Assembly: GCF_030463565.1 (NCBI RefSeq) | Contig: NC_134646.1 | Coordinates: forward strand, 66,357,710 to 66,421,709 | DNA from: Pelecanus crispus | Lineage: Eukaryota > Chordata > Aves > Pelecaniformes > Pelecanidae | Reading direction: 5' to 3' | DNA: 64,000 nucleotides | Part shown: in pieces, positions 47,976 through 60,743 of the stretch | How the letters are laid out: each line of letters begins with the position of its first letter | Position numbering within the stretch: position 1 is the first letter of the stretch | Notes under the pieces: model-generated | Seen by the model: the letters and a program-made list of their open reading frames with translations, nothing else | Told to the model about the DNA's origin: nothing | Database searches by the model: none | Translations under genes and position numbers: made by a program

Positions 47976-49631
47976 GATAAAAAAAAACACATAACCATTC
48001 AATGCTTACATGACATTTTTCATTATTAAATCTTATAACTCTCCACGAAGGTAGTACTATTATATTTTATATTTAAAAACAACTAGCACAGTATGAACAA
48101 AGTACTGTTGTTCCGCTGGAGCTTGCCTGACAATGCATAGGCTATTAGACAAACAGTACTGCCTTTACACAAAAAAGCAGAGTAATTTTCCAATAATTGA
48201 ACTAGATGCCTCTAAGGGTTTACAGATACATTTTTGAGCCTTACATAAACAAATCATACTCTTAAAAACTTGTGTGATGGTTTTTCTGTTTCAGCATTTT
48301 TCTCTTCAGAGGAAAGAAGTTAGGTTGCCTCTATCAGTACAGAAAAAGTTTACAAGCTACTGCTTTGAAGGATGGCCAGCAGTTCCCAGGTGCCTACCCT
48401 GTACTCACAGGAAAGAGTACCTGGCACATCTAGTAGCTAAAACGCTGCACATGAAATTTAGAGTCACTGCAGTTAACAGATAACTTAGTTAAAAGACCTT
48501 ACACTGAATAGTCATTATTTTTGTTGTTCTTTTTAAATCATAGAAGATAAATTCTATCAGTAACTTCAGAGTGATACTAACAGGTGTTACTGCTCAAGAT
48601 GGAAAATAGTTCATTACTTAAAACTTAGTATCTTTAAATATCCCTGAAAATAGGTAGGCCAACAGGAAAGAACAATGTTTGTTCAATTACTTGTAAGTCA
48701 GTATAGATCAATTTTGCATTGAAATGAAGTTTAACAACACAAGCTAACCTGAAGCTTATCCAGAAATGCAATCAGACAAATATCCCCAACACAAAATGCA
48801 AATGCTCTCCTGCACCCTGTGCTTTACAGGAGGCATCATAATTTCATTCAAAACAGAAGTAGGCCATAGCGACAACGGGTTTCCATGTGTTTATACAGCA
48901 CTATTACCACACAAAACTACAAAAAATTGCACATATTTTGTACTTCAAGCGAACAGTAGATTTGAAACTCAGTAGCTACTTACAATCGGCACAGAATAGT
49001 AAGTGTTTGCATAGACTGTGTTACAACAGTTTGAAAAAATGGTGCCTACTTAACAGCTTCTAGTATAAATACTTCCCAGGCAGACCAGGAGCAAATCAGG
49101 CACCATACTCCAGTCACTCTAAACACTTTTCAGAATGGATTGGCTTGCTGGTACTATTTAATGCTATCTCTGACTGTTTAGGTTTCACCAAAAATTGATT
49201 AAGATCACTCCTTGACAACACTGTGTTCATGTTGCTCTTACCTGCTGCATGACAGCAGTAATGTAATAGCTGAATTATGGCAGTAAAAAGGGTTACTTTA
49301 CATGACCTCACAAGACACTTAACCAAGGAAAGAAATCTGGCTCATTCCTAGTGATTTAAAACTAAGCAGATTCATATCCTACTGAATAATCTACAATAAC
49401 TGAAATGTGAAGTCAATACCGTTTCTAAAAAGGCATTTTGAGTATCATGTTAAAAACAAGCCACTCACTGTTCAAAATTTTACTTCTGGCTACTGATTGC
49501 ATACAATAATTGAAAAGCTTTGATATTTAAAATTCTAGGATTAGCAAGCCAAATTTTTTTAACTTAGAAATCCTTCTGAGAAAAGGGTAACTTTAGAAAA
49601 TTGTTAAAACCAGAATTTCTTTAATGCTTAC

Positions 49632-49670
49632 CTGGTGAGCCGTTTCGGTTGAGGTCGCTCTCCAAATTTC
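49632..49670 (-). CDS. RBPJ: RBPJ 39 bp microexon (residues 21-32), first common coding exon
   Basis: The exon encodes KFGERPQPKRLT, with one base of a split codon before and two of Arg after, and differs from human by Gln for Pro (PPPKR). It is bounded by TTTTTTTCAG and GTAAGC. In mammals this is the first exon shared by all isoforms; alternative first exons supply different N-termini. Those exons were not found in the remaining 14.3 kb. The segment precedes the DNA-binding core and adds basic residues. Confidence 0.96.
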
Positions 49671-52600
49671 CTGAAAAAAAGAAGTTGCTAATTTAAAACA
49701 AAAGTGTTTAGTCATAATTTTACGGTGAAATACTATCCCATTTTACAATTTTTGAAAATGCACTGGAATTTGGTGTCTTTTCTTCGTAATTTCCTAGATA
49801 GATTACTATTAGAATATCAACCACCTCCTTCCAACAGCTTTTCCCACAATAGCATAGGCTCTTTTTTTATTTGGAACACTAGATAACTTTCTTTGCTAAA
49901 GTCACATTTACTTTCTCTCTGAATCACTTTTGAAAAGTTCAGATATCACAGGTATGTAAATAACCAGGAGATCTTTGCCATAGCACTGACCAGAAGTGCC
50001 AACAAAAAGTAGTTATTATTAACATACAGAAATTAACAGACTTATCTCTGAGTTGACAAATCGCAGTGAATGCTTCCCATCAAGGCAATTTCTCCAAAAT
50101 CCTTTTTGCTTTAATGACTTCTTACAAAAAGGATGACAACATATTTCATACGTGCCAGTACCGAATTATAAGAAAAATCTCTCTCGTGGAATGTAGCCAA
50201 GCATGATCCAGAAATAGCCTGCTATACACTTAATGTTTTTTAGCCATAAAGTGTTTTAAGACAGCTGTATTTCTTTCAGTTCTTGAGAGCAAGTACACTC
50301 TTTAGGTTAAGACCTTCCACAAAAGTCTTTATATATATGAGACACTGAATTCACACAAGACAGAAACATTTTCATTAACAAAAATATCCTCAGATTAAAC
50401 CAAATGGTTAGGTCAACCTGGTAAGGAAGTGTAACCACAAGCTAAAACAAGGACACAGAGGGAAGAGGGGTAAAAAAGAAAAGAGGAAAAAAAAGAGGCA
50501 GGCTTAGCTTAACACCTTTCTATCTAAAAATAAACTAAGGCATAAGAGACTGTGCTTCTGCTGCCAGTGTTCACAAATATCCCTATGACTTGCCAAACTC
50601 TTTGATAAATGGGCATATCTTTCCCTTTATGCTTCCTGGAGTGTGAAAAAAACCTCCCCTAAAAAAAAAAAAAAAAGTGTTGGAGGCTCCCTAGGACAGA
50701 ACAACTTGATCATTAAATGATGTGACAAGAAATCCCCCTGTTTGTGCAGTGGATCTGTCCTGAACTCTACAGCAACTGGTGGTGGAATGATTTGATACAT
50801 TCCAATTTCACTTCAGTAATTCTAGAAATGTACAAAGTAAAAATACATAGCTATTGCCATTTATACAGTTGAGCAGAATAGAAATCTCCTGAAAAGACAG
50901 TGACAAGAACATTCAGCAAATTTTGAAGTTATTTTTCAAGACTTGAGAAATTAGACTTCTAAAGTACTGATAGTCCACTCTACATAGAGGAACTGAATAA
51001 ACAAGATGAAGCCAAATTATTTTTTTTCCAGTTTAAACAATGAAATTAAAATTTATTTTTGTGACCAGGCATAAGTTCCTTCCACATTTTACTTTGTTGT
51101 CGTTAGTATACTGGTTCACTTATTTGGCATTACTTTAACTTTAAATGAAACAATCAAAACTAAAATTCCTGCTGCAAGATTTGTTTTTATATATTTTAAA
51201 TTCCGAGGTCTATTGGACATGTACTTCATTTATATTTTTCTCTGTGGTATGTATCACTGCACTGTCATATTTGTAATGCATAAAGGTAACTAGAAAACCC
51301 AAACAGCTTTGCAGTTTGGCAGCAGGAAAGTTATATCCCAAAGCCTTTCTGCTTCTACCACTTATCTTTGCAGGATCTGCCTTGCTTCATCTCCCGAGCA
51401 CGCCCTGCGCCTCTGATTTCCCCTGGATAACAGTGCAAGTAGGCGTGCGTACCCCACCACCCCCAACCCGTACTGTCTATGCAGTTACTCTTCTCCCCTG
51501 AGGACATCAGATCATTGTATCTGGCAGAGGATTCACCTGTCCGTGACTCACTGACTAGACAACAGATAACCTTTAAGCAATGCTCCACAGACAAAACATC
51601 ATCCCTATAGATTTGCTCCCTGATTTTGTGTAGAACTATAGTCTTTGTTTCAATCCCTCTGCACATCGTAATTCACCATGAAAAGAATTAAGTGGTGCCT
51701 ATTCGGGAGCAAAGGAGGCATTACGCATGCCACACTTGCTTGTACTGTGGCCAACAGATCCAATCCAAGATGAGGACACTAGTACATAAGAAACTGCATT
51801 AACACGAAAAAACCTCCCAGACAAAATCTTACACTCCCCTAAGGCAACATCTACCCGTGCAGAAGTCTTGAGCGCAGCAGATACATTCCCCTTGCACACA
51901 GGCTTACTGCTGCCTAAAAAGAGCTTTATTAACAAGGCATCTACATAAAACAGTTGCAGTTACTTAAAGAAATAAACCCTATCTTTTTCTTTAGTCATAT
52001 CCTGAATATACAGCAAGAAAAAAGTACGAAAATCCCCATTCTTCAGCGGGAGAGCTAAAGCACTGAGTCATTCTGGAGATGCACAGCGTGCACAGGGTAA
52101 ACTCTGATCATCTGATGCTCAGTGCAGTATCTTTATAAATCACATGCCAGCTTTCCCTAGCCTCCTCCATCCAAAATAAAGTCAATGATGTCACTGTAAT
52201 CAACTTGTGAACACATATAAATGCTATCCTTAGCAACATGAACCTTCCAAATAGATGATGCAAACTCAATTTGGTAAACTTTTAGTATTTTTTCAATATA
52301 CATTAGAGGAGGAGGTAGAATAGGAAGAAATTACATATTCATATTTACTTTAAGTCCATTTTTTTTACTGTCTCTAAATTAAATTCAGCTACTTTTTCCT
52401 CAAAAATGTCATCTTGACAGATGATTGATGGTTATGTACCCTAGTCTTGGTGTCAATGAACAGCACTTTCCTGTACCACCTCAGAATAATTTCAAATATC
52501 CCACAAATGTTCTTCAGAACTGAAAACACTAAGACTTGACCTACAAACCACTTATACTAGTAGACATTTTCACAGGAATAACTATATTTTAGGAAAAATT

Positions 52601-54837
52601 AACGTGACTTTTACTGGAATGCTGCAAACCAAATTATTTAAATAAGTGACCAATACGTACATGAATAAGGTTGATTTACATTGCATTCTTACACATCCAG
52701 TAAAAAACCTCCCTAGCTCAATAGCAATAGTCAAAGAAGTGAGAATTCGAGAACAGAATTGGAAACACAAACATTACCATGTCATAGCATTATTCTGCTA
52801 CACACCCACAATTCTGAGAACTGCCTGAAGTTCACTGAAAACGTAGTGGAAAAAAGTTATCCGAGTAATAAAACATACACAAAAGTCAATATGGATGATC
52901 AATAGTTTTCACATGCAATTGGCAAAAACTCTTTAGCCTTTAGTGAGAGTGAGAGCACGAGAGAAAAGTGACAAATGGAGGCAAAGACCTAGGAGACTAA
53001 TAAAAGATATGCAAAACATGAAAAGGAGATAGTTATTCTTGCTCTCTCACAAACACAGGAATTAGGAAATATATCTAATATCTGAAAAATTCATTTTAGA
53101 AAAAAAAAAAATTGCCTTGCTCTACAAACACTGTTATAACTACACTGTGAAACATATTGCTAGAGATTATTCTGGAGGCTGAAAGCATAAATGGACTCAA
53201 AGGATTAAACAGAAGTCTGACACAGAACTCCATTTGCTTCTATTAAGCATAGTGACCTATTTTTTACAACCCTGTTCTCAGGAAAACCTAAACCATGTTC
53301 CACCCGCAGCAAAGAAGGTACCAGGAGGAACTAAAAACAGTCTACATTTACCCTTTCATATTCTTTCCTTAGTTGTCCATTACTGATGACTAGCACGCAT
53401 GGTCCAGTATGTATACTCCTATGAACCTGATATATTCCACAGCAGCAATTGCATCCAGCATGCCAGATTTTTAGTCACATTGCAAAACTCAAGATATACA
53501 AACAAGACATGAAAATTAAAAAGAAGTATCACATGTATTTCATTTACTGGTTCATCTGGTTTAATCTTTCCATATGTTTACAACTTCATGTAGATACCTG
53601 TGTTGACAACGCAACCTGAAGTACAAAAACTATCAGTAACTACCATGTAGAAGAAAAGACTAAGAGGCTTTTAAATTTTTCTGATGTTAAGACAGCCCAT
53701 TTGAAAGTGCAAGAAACACATTATCTATGGTTTTGTACTAAATGACAGACATTGTACAAGCTGCGATTGCTGTTATTTCAAACTTTTGTATTTGACTGGC
53801 ATTTTGAAAAATGAGCCAGTTCAGACATTTCAAGGTTACCTGTCAGAGATGACAGAGACTGCAACATTTTTCTTGTGTAGGTTTTCCCTGGATTTCACTG
53901 TTCTGGAATTTCTTTTTATATTCAGTATTTCTATTCCTCCTCTTTGTTTACGTCTTGAAAATATGCAGATTGATGGATAACAAAAACATAAAGGAGAGGA
54001 AACTAGAAATGTATCATAGTTCTATTCCTATAGTGGTTATTGAACAAGCTAAATATATATCATTTGAAATCCTAATTATAAGTTATATATCATTATATCT
54101 GAATGCTCGCCAAGTTCCTTTCCTTTCCTGTTTTTGTTACTTTACTATCCAAGACTAAGTGCCATTTCAGGTACTGGAATTCTGGACATACAATCAACTT
54201 ACCATTTCAGTTCACAAAACTAATTCAGTGCAAGCTGTATTTCATTAGTGTTTCCCTAACACACATCACTGCAAACATGAGTGTGAGCATTAGTCACACG
54301 ATAATCACTTGCTGTTGCAGCAAGTTATACTTGTTCTAATGATTCTTTTCCCAGTCCTGTATTTTCTCCAACCACCAGTTTGTATCCTATTGTGTCATGT
54401 ATTTTATTTGTCTTTTGATGCTTTGCATAAATTAATTTCATTTCCACATTTTGCACTATAGGAATAACTTTTCTCCCACATCATGTCCCAAATGATTCTT
54501 CTTTTCAAGTCCATCCTTTTCATTTAGCAAGTCCCAGTCTGCCATTGAAACTTTTATTCAAACTTGTTTTCCCCATTCACAGAATAGGAAGTGAACTTAC
54601 TCTTTTTACCTCTTTACTGCCCCTCAAGTAACTATGGAAATGAACAAGTGCACTAACATTAATCTTACAAGTACACTAACTAGTTTTGATCAAACTTTTA
54701 ATTTTCTCACATTAGGTGAAAACATGACACAATATCTAGGGTAAGTTTCAAATGTTTTCAGAAAATAGCAGCATGCCAAACCCTATTTGGAATTCCTAGC
54801 TCGGATACAGTATGCACTATACTATAGTTTTCTATGG

Positions 54838-54998
54838 CTGCAGGAGTATGAATAATCCAGCCACCACGCCAGGAAACACGAAATTGCTACCCTACCCTTA
54901 ATTGGTTTAGTGGTGGACATGGTAATGTTAGGTTAATGGTTGGACTGGATGATCTTAAAGGTCTTTTCCAACCTAAACAATTCTATGATTCTATGAAT
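54838..54998 (+). mobile_element. Short CR1 3' fragment, subfamily A
   Basis: It ends in CAATTCTATGATTCTATGA, the CR1 octamer tail, preceded by TGGACTGGATGATCTTAAAG. Its upstream part, ACGCCAGGAAACACGAAAT, aligns with the fragment at 25580-25745 on the other strand. Both stop near the same point upstream (around AATAATCC/ATTAATCC). Non-coding and about 160 bp. Confidence 0.88.
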
Positions 54999-56049
54999 TT
55001 CCACTGTTTCCAGCATCTACAAAGGAGCACAACGAAAGTCTCCGTTATCATATGCCTCTACTAAAAGTACCAAACTTTTTTTCTGTTATATAGTCTTACT
55101 TTCTGGAGATAAACTTAACTGTTATGGCTGATTTCCACCCCCCCACCCCCTCCCCCATGGTACTATGTGTCAAGGCAAGTTTGGAAGGAAAAATAAATAA
55201 ATTAAAATTAACCAAGACAGTCTTGCCATTTGCAAGAACAAAATTATTAAAAAAAAAAAATTAAAAATCACATGCTGTCCCATCCTGAACTTTGACTGAA
55301 AATCTGTGGTCATTAAACTGCTCTAGCATCCTCTTGCCTGGAATATGAACTTCAAATTTTTCCGGTATTGGCCTTCAGCCAAAAACATCCTTTTTACAGT
55401 CCCTGAGAAAGTCCATTCACCTTTATTTACCAAGCACAGAAGCCTTAAAAAAAAATATTTCCACAACATTCAGATAGAGGCAAACTTTAGCAATTTACCT
55501 TAAGAATTCTACCTTCACTTGGGCTAGACTGACACAGTTTTTGGCATCTAGTAGGAACAGCACAGATCTTTCTGTAAATAATGCTCCCCAGAGAGGCAAA
55601 AAGCAAAAGGAAGTTGTCAAATTTGAATACAGTAGGAGTAACAGCTGAGCAGAAAGCAAGCATGTTGGAGAGGCCAACATGGGGGGAATAACAGGAGGAG
55701 TGAGGACTGAGAATGGGAAGACATGAGTGGCAAACTAAGACTTGCTAGATGAGAAGAATGGGCCCAAGAACATTATGGGAGATGAGGCACCAGAAAACCC
55801 TGCGGCAAGGCAAAACATTCAGATTTAACTCCAGAATATACAAAGACTAGTAAAAATACAGCGCAGTTACTGTTTTCTCTGTTAACTTTTTGTGACAGAA
55901 GTTTTCATGGTGTCTTAAAAATTTCAACATTGAAAATAAAAGCAAAATACTCGTCATATATTATAGCAGATATCCATGTGCTGAGATCTGAGTTGAGCTC
56001 GCTCTACTTTCTTTTTCCCTTACACAAGGCACGGAGAGATCATCATGGG

Positions 56050-56594
56050 TGTTGGCAGCTAAGCCCGGTAGGCAGCACACAGCCACTTACTCCCCCGCCA
56101 CCATCAGATGGGTGAAGAGAAAAGCATGAGTAAAAAGCAAGAAAACTTGTAAGTTGAGGTAAAATTTGTTTAACAAACAAAGGAGAAGTGGAAGACAACA
56201 GAAACAAAACAAAACATGCCAATCACTCACCACCTCCCACAGGTAGACCAATGCCCAGCCAGTTCCCAAGCAAAAGCTGGGTAACCTCTCTAAACCCCCC
56301 TCCCTCTCCATTTTATTGCTGAGCATGACATTATACGGCCTGGAATATCTCTTTGGTTAGTGTGGGTCAGCTGCCTGGCTGTGTCCCCTCCCAATGTCTT
56401 ATGCACCCCCCCAATCACTGTTGGGGGACGGACACGGGACAGAGTGAGTAACAGAGAAGGCCTCGATGCTGTGCAAACACTGTTGAGCAAGAGCTAAAAC
56501 ATCAGTGTGTTAACACTGTTTTGGTCACAAAGAACACAGCACCATACCAGCTGCTATGAAGAAAATCAACTCCATCCCAGCCAGACCCAGTACA
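56050..56594 (-). mobile_element. Solo LTR of an endogenous retrovirus (ERVL-like), copy 3
   Basis: On the - strand a 545 bp LTR begins TGTACTGGGTCTGGCTGGGA and ends CTTAGCTGCCAACA. The flanks are ATGGG (56045-56049) and ATGAG (56595-56599), a 5 bp target duplication with one change. Blocks shared with copies 1 and 2 include TAGCAGCTGGTATGGTGCTG-like and GGGAGGGGACACAGCCAG. The TATA-like element has decayed to AATAAAA and the ATTAAA signal to TTAAAC. It is the most diverged of the three and lies sense to RBPJ. Confidence 0.85.
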
Positions 56595-59500
56595 ATGAGA
56601 AAACTGAAGAAAAACGGATGTTTTCTACATGGGAAACAAGTGCTGGATTTTGAAAAGGCACAGAGTGCCTGTTCATTGGAAAAGTTTCACTCCCAAACGT
56701 CCGACTGTCGAATCTTTTCCAACTGGACCTCACACTTGCTGGTGCTTTTGACTGAGCTAGCAAGGGCCTAACGTTTCTCCTGAATAGCAAAACCCATTCT
56801 TTGTTAGTCCAGTTACATGATGGCACATATCAGAGTACTTGCTGCAGAACACATTAAAGGAACTCTTTGATAAGCTACAAGAGATGACTGTAACACCTCA
56901 GTATGGATCCTGGAAACAATGCCCAGACAAGTACTCAGAAGGAAGCTTCCCTGGAAGGAAGTTACCCCATAATTGTTCACTGCAATCATTCCTGCTCCTT
57001 CTCCTGAAGCACAAACCTCTCAACATTGTCAGATATAAGAGATGGCAATCACTAATCCAGGGCAGTATAAGACCCAGAGACTGACCGAGTGGCAAGTCCC
57101 ACTTGCCATAAACAAAGTTGTCAAATAAATAGGTTTTGAGACAAATACAGCGTGCTTCACATAGGCTTACTAGTGGATAGAGATGATTAAGAATACTAAA
57201 TTAAATACAGAATAGAGTGACTAAAGAAAGTTTTTACTTCCTCAGAGGAGGACTGAGGGAAACAATGCTTGAAACAGGAGGATTCTAATGAAAAGAATTT
57301 CAGATTTTTATACAACCTCTCGAGAAGTTTCAGAATACACTATGCAATTCAGAAAGAACATAAGAATTCCAGTCTCTGCTGTCCAACAATATGAAGTGAC
57401 AATGAAGTTTGGTGAGAGGCTGAAGTTCCAACATTTCTAATATCTACCAAATAGCTGGTATCCCAAAAGTCGTTAAGAGTGACAGGATTAGGGAGGAAGA
57501 AATACTGCCATTTCAATAGATACACTGTAATTAGGAGTGTAGCAAAAGAAACCTCTGTGCTTTGCTTAATCCCAGTTCTAAAAACACAGTCAACTGTCAG
57601 ATGCAACCTTCTCCGAGACCTTTGAAATAGCCATGAAACTTGTGAAAGAATGTGAAGAGTTCAGGTCAGACAGTGAGACAAAAGCTTTTTAAAGAAAGGA
57701 ATTAAAATAAGACAAGTCACCTACAGGTATTTTTTAATCATTCTCCCTCAACTTTAAAACAGCTGCTCCATATCTGGAAAGCTACAAAGTCATTCAAACG
57801 TACATTCAACCTTTAGCACAAGATGACCCTCATCATAACAGGGCCTATTGCTTCTACCATAAGAAACAAAAATACTTTTTCAAAGAATTAATTTCAAGTT
57901 GCTATGTGATCAGTTATCACAAACCTATTAAATGTGGTGTACTAGAAGCTCGCCAGTATGTGAGCTCACTAGGTTTGCCTACTGAGGTTATCTAAGATCT
58001 AGGAAAGTGAAATACCAGGTTTTCTAGTTTTATATTTAATGTTTGAGGATTAATATAAAAGTATTCCTTTTCAGCTGTTAACAGAGACATCATCTGAGAA
58101 AAGCTGAAAGAGGGATTCACGTAGCATGCTGGGACTCTATTTTCTCTCTTGCTTTTAATCCTCTATCCTCTACCCATTTCCAGCTTCAATTTGCTTACCA
58201 CAGACAAATTAGTGGGGAACTGAAGAAGCACTGAGGAAAGTTCATACTCAGGGACTTTAAACATGCTTAAAATTATCAAAGTCAACATATATACAACAGT
58301 CCCCATGTACAGGACACACTGAATAGCTCTCAGGAGCTATCCCTTAATCTTCCATTTGTTAAAAACATTTCATACAGGTTAGGCAGCATACTACAACCTG
58401 CATGGTAAGACTCAGCTACTCCATATCAGCCTTCTTTTGTTTTTGCAGATTTCTACATTTAGAACAACATCTTACATCAACAGTAAAAGCAGAGCAGCAG
58501 ATGCACATTTTAAAACACAGGAATTTTCTGTTAATGTAAGTATATTTTCCTGTGCACAGATTTCTGTGCAAATACAAGATGCAAATACTGAAAATATTTC
58601 TGTGCATTCACCTACACAACCATATTCTCTTACAAACATTTTAGAACACAACTCCCAAGGGAAAAGATCATCTATCACCAGGAAACATTATCCCATCTGG
58701 TGGTTTCACAGACACAAAGAGAATTCCTGCGTATTAAAAAATGGCCATTTATGATCCAGCATTAGCTGGCATATAAAAAAGACCACAAAATTTCATACAG
58801 TGGTTTCTGCTATGATTGGTCTGTGAAATACACATTAAATGTAGCTGTTGATTCACATCACTTTTAGTATTTGTTTGCTGTTGGAGATAACTGATGCATT
58901 TGATTTCTGTAAGTGCACCTTATTCCACACTGATATCCTTTATTTTTTAAATGAAGCTGAAATTAGGGCACTGTTATAATTTGCCAATGGTAAAAATGCA
59001 CAGCTCAAAAACGTGATGTTCTACAGGTTTAACACATGATGAAAAAACCAAAACACCTAAAAGACACAATTTCTAAGAGATTAATGCAAAAGACATATAA
59101 CTGGATATATGAATTAAGATGGAAGTAAACACAAGCAATTAATATTGCTTATGCTCAACTAGAGCATTTCACATTTATCTTTTCCATGGGTAAGGATACT
59201 GAATAAATGAGCCATATAAATGGCTAAAACAAAGACCTTCAGAAGGAAAATTTTATCTTCTCCAAAACAAAAATGGGTTCAATATCCACAGGTCTGATCA
59301 TTAAGGGAAACAGAGACAGTTGTACTACCAGTAACATCCAGTGCTAAACAAACACCATACTGTAAACACAAAAGGAAAGGAAAGAACTAAAATAAACAAA
59401 CTTACATTGTCAAAAGAAAGAGCAGGTGATGAAGTAATTCTTCTCTCAGCCGCTCTATATCCACAGCCTACGATTCCACACAACCTTAATTCTTCACAAA

Positions 59501-60678
59501 GTTCTGAGCAGATTTACTTTTCTTAGGCTACCCACCTCCATGTCCTGCACGTATTTTTTCTTTGCCCTCCACCAGTCTATAATTTAATGCCATACAGCCT
59601 AATATGACCCAGCCTACACTGTGAGCGTCCCTAACTACTGTAGCTTTAACTGCATAGCATCTTAGAGAAAAGAGTTTTTAAATCCTTAGACTACTCATAC
59701 CCTAAACATTTTATGGTCTTCTACTATTTCCTTTCACTTAGCAGAACCACAGAAAATGTTGCTGTGCTACTTCCTCAATAAAAATACCACTCTGGCCATT
59801 ACTCAGTTCTATGAAAGGTGCAGAAGACACTGAAGATTATGCAGATCCATTACTTTGCAGTGATATATGTATCTTAGGAATGGTTTGGGTTGGTTTTTGG
59901 TTTTTTTTTTTTGTTGTTGCTATGAACATACTTAGGTTTATGTAATGCAACATATGCAACTAAATACACAGATAAATGATGCATTTCAGAGGCTCTTATT
60001 CTTTCTATAATATCACACACCCGAGGTACAGAAGCTGCTGAAGAAATGACACCTATCTCCCCTGTTGCTCCCTCCAGGTGCAACTGCGTTCATAAGCGCG
60101 ATCCTCTAGAGCTGATGAAGTCAGCAAAGTGACAGTTTCCAGATCACCCATCACACTGCAGGCTGGTTCACCATTCAGGATGAACACATGCACTAACAGA
60201 GTCACATGCAGTCATCAACTCACTCTCACTTTTGCCTCCCAACGGCACTCAGGCCCTGATTCTCATTAGGGTGTCTACTGTAATAAATATTGCTATAAAG
60301 ACTTTGTCCTGAATATTAGGAGTTGAACTAAAAGCTAACCCATTTTAAAAAATAAATACAGTTTTTATATCCACACATAATGTACAAAGAGCCAACATCA
60401 GCCAATCTGTTTTGAAATACTACTGACCCAATATACCCTCTTTCTTAGCCATCCTACAAAAGGAGATAAAATTAATTAAAATCTCACCAATCGAGAATAT
60501 AAGGGACATGAACAATGCTAGCGTTTCTCCTACTCCTAAAGTCCTTTTCTCCCCTCTAAAGAGTAAATGATGGGTGGTCCAACTGCACTGTGGCTCTTTG
60601 GAAGTAGGGGGCACAGCAGCCCCTGAAACCACAAAAACGGAAAGTTTTTGATCGATACACAAAACACCCCCTCTCTTC

Positions 60679-60743
60679 AAAGGGGGCGGGGGGGGGGAGG
60701 GGGGGGAAGAAAAAAAAGGGAGGGGGGGGAAGAAAAAAAGAAG
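60679..60743 (+). repeat. Homopurine G/A tract
   Basis: Sixty-five bases of G-runs and A-runs with a single C near its left end. It is able in principle to form G-quadruplex or triplex structures. The Gly/Lys- and Pro/Phe-rich open frames crossing it are composition artefacts. Confidence 0.9.
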
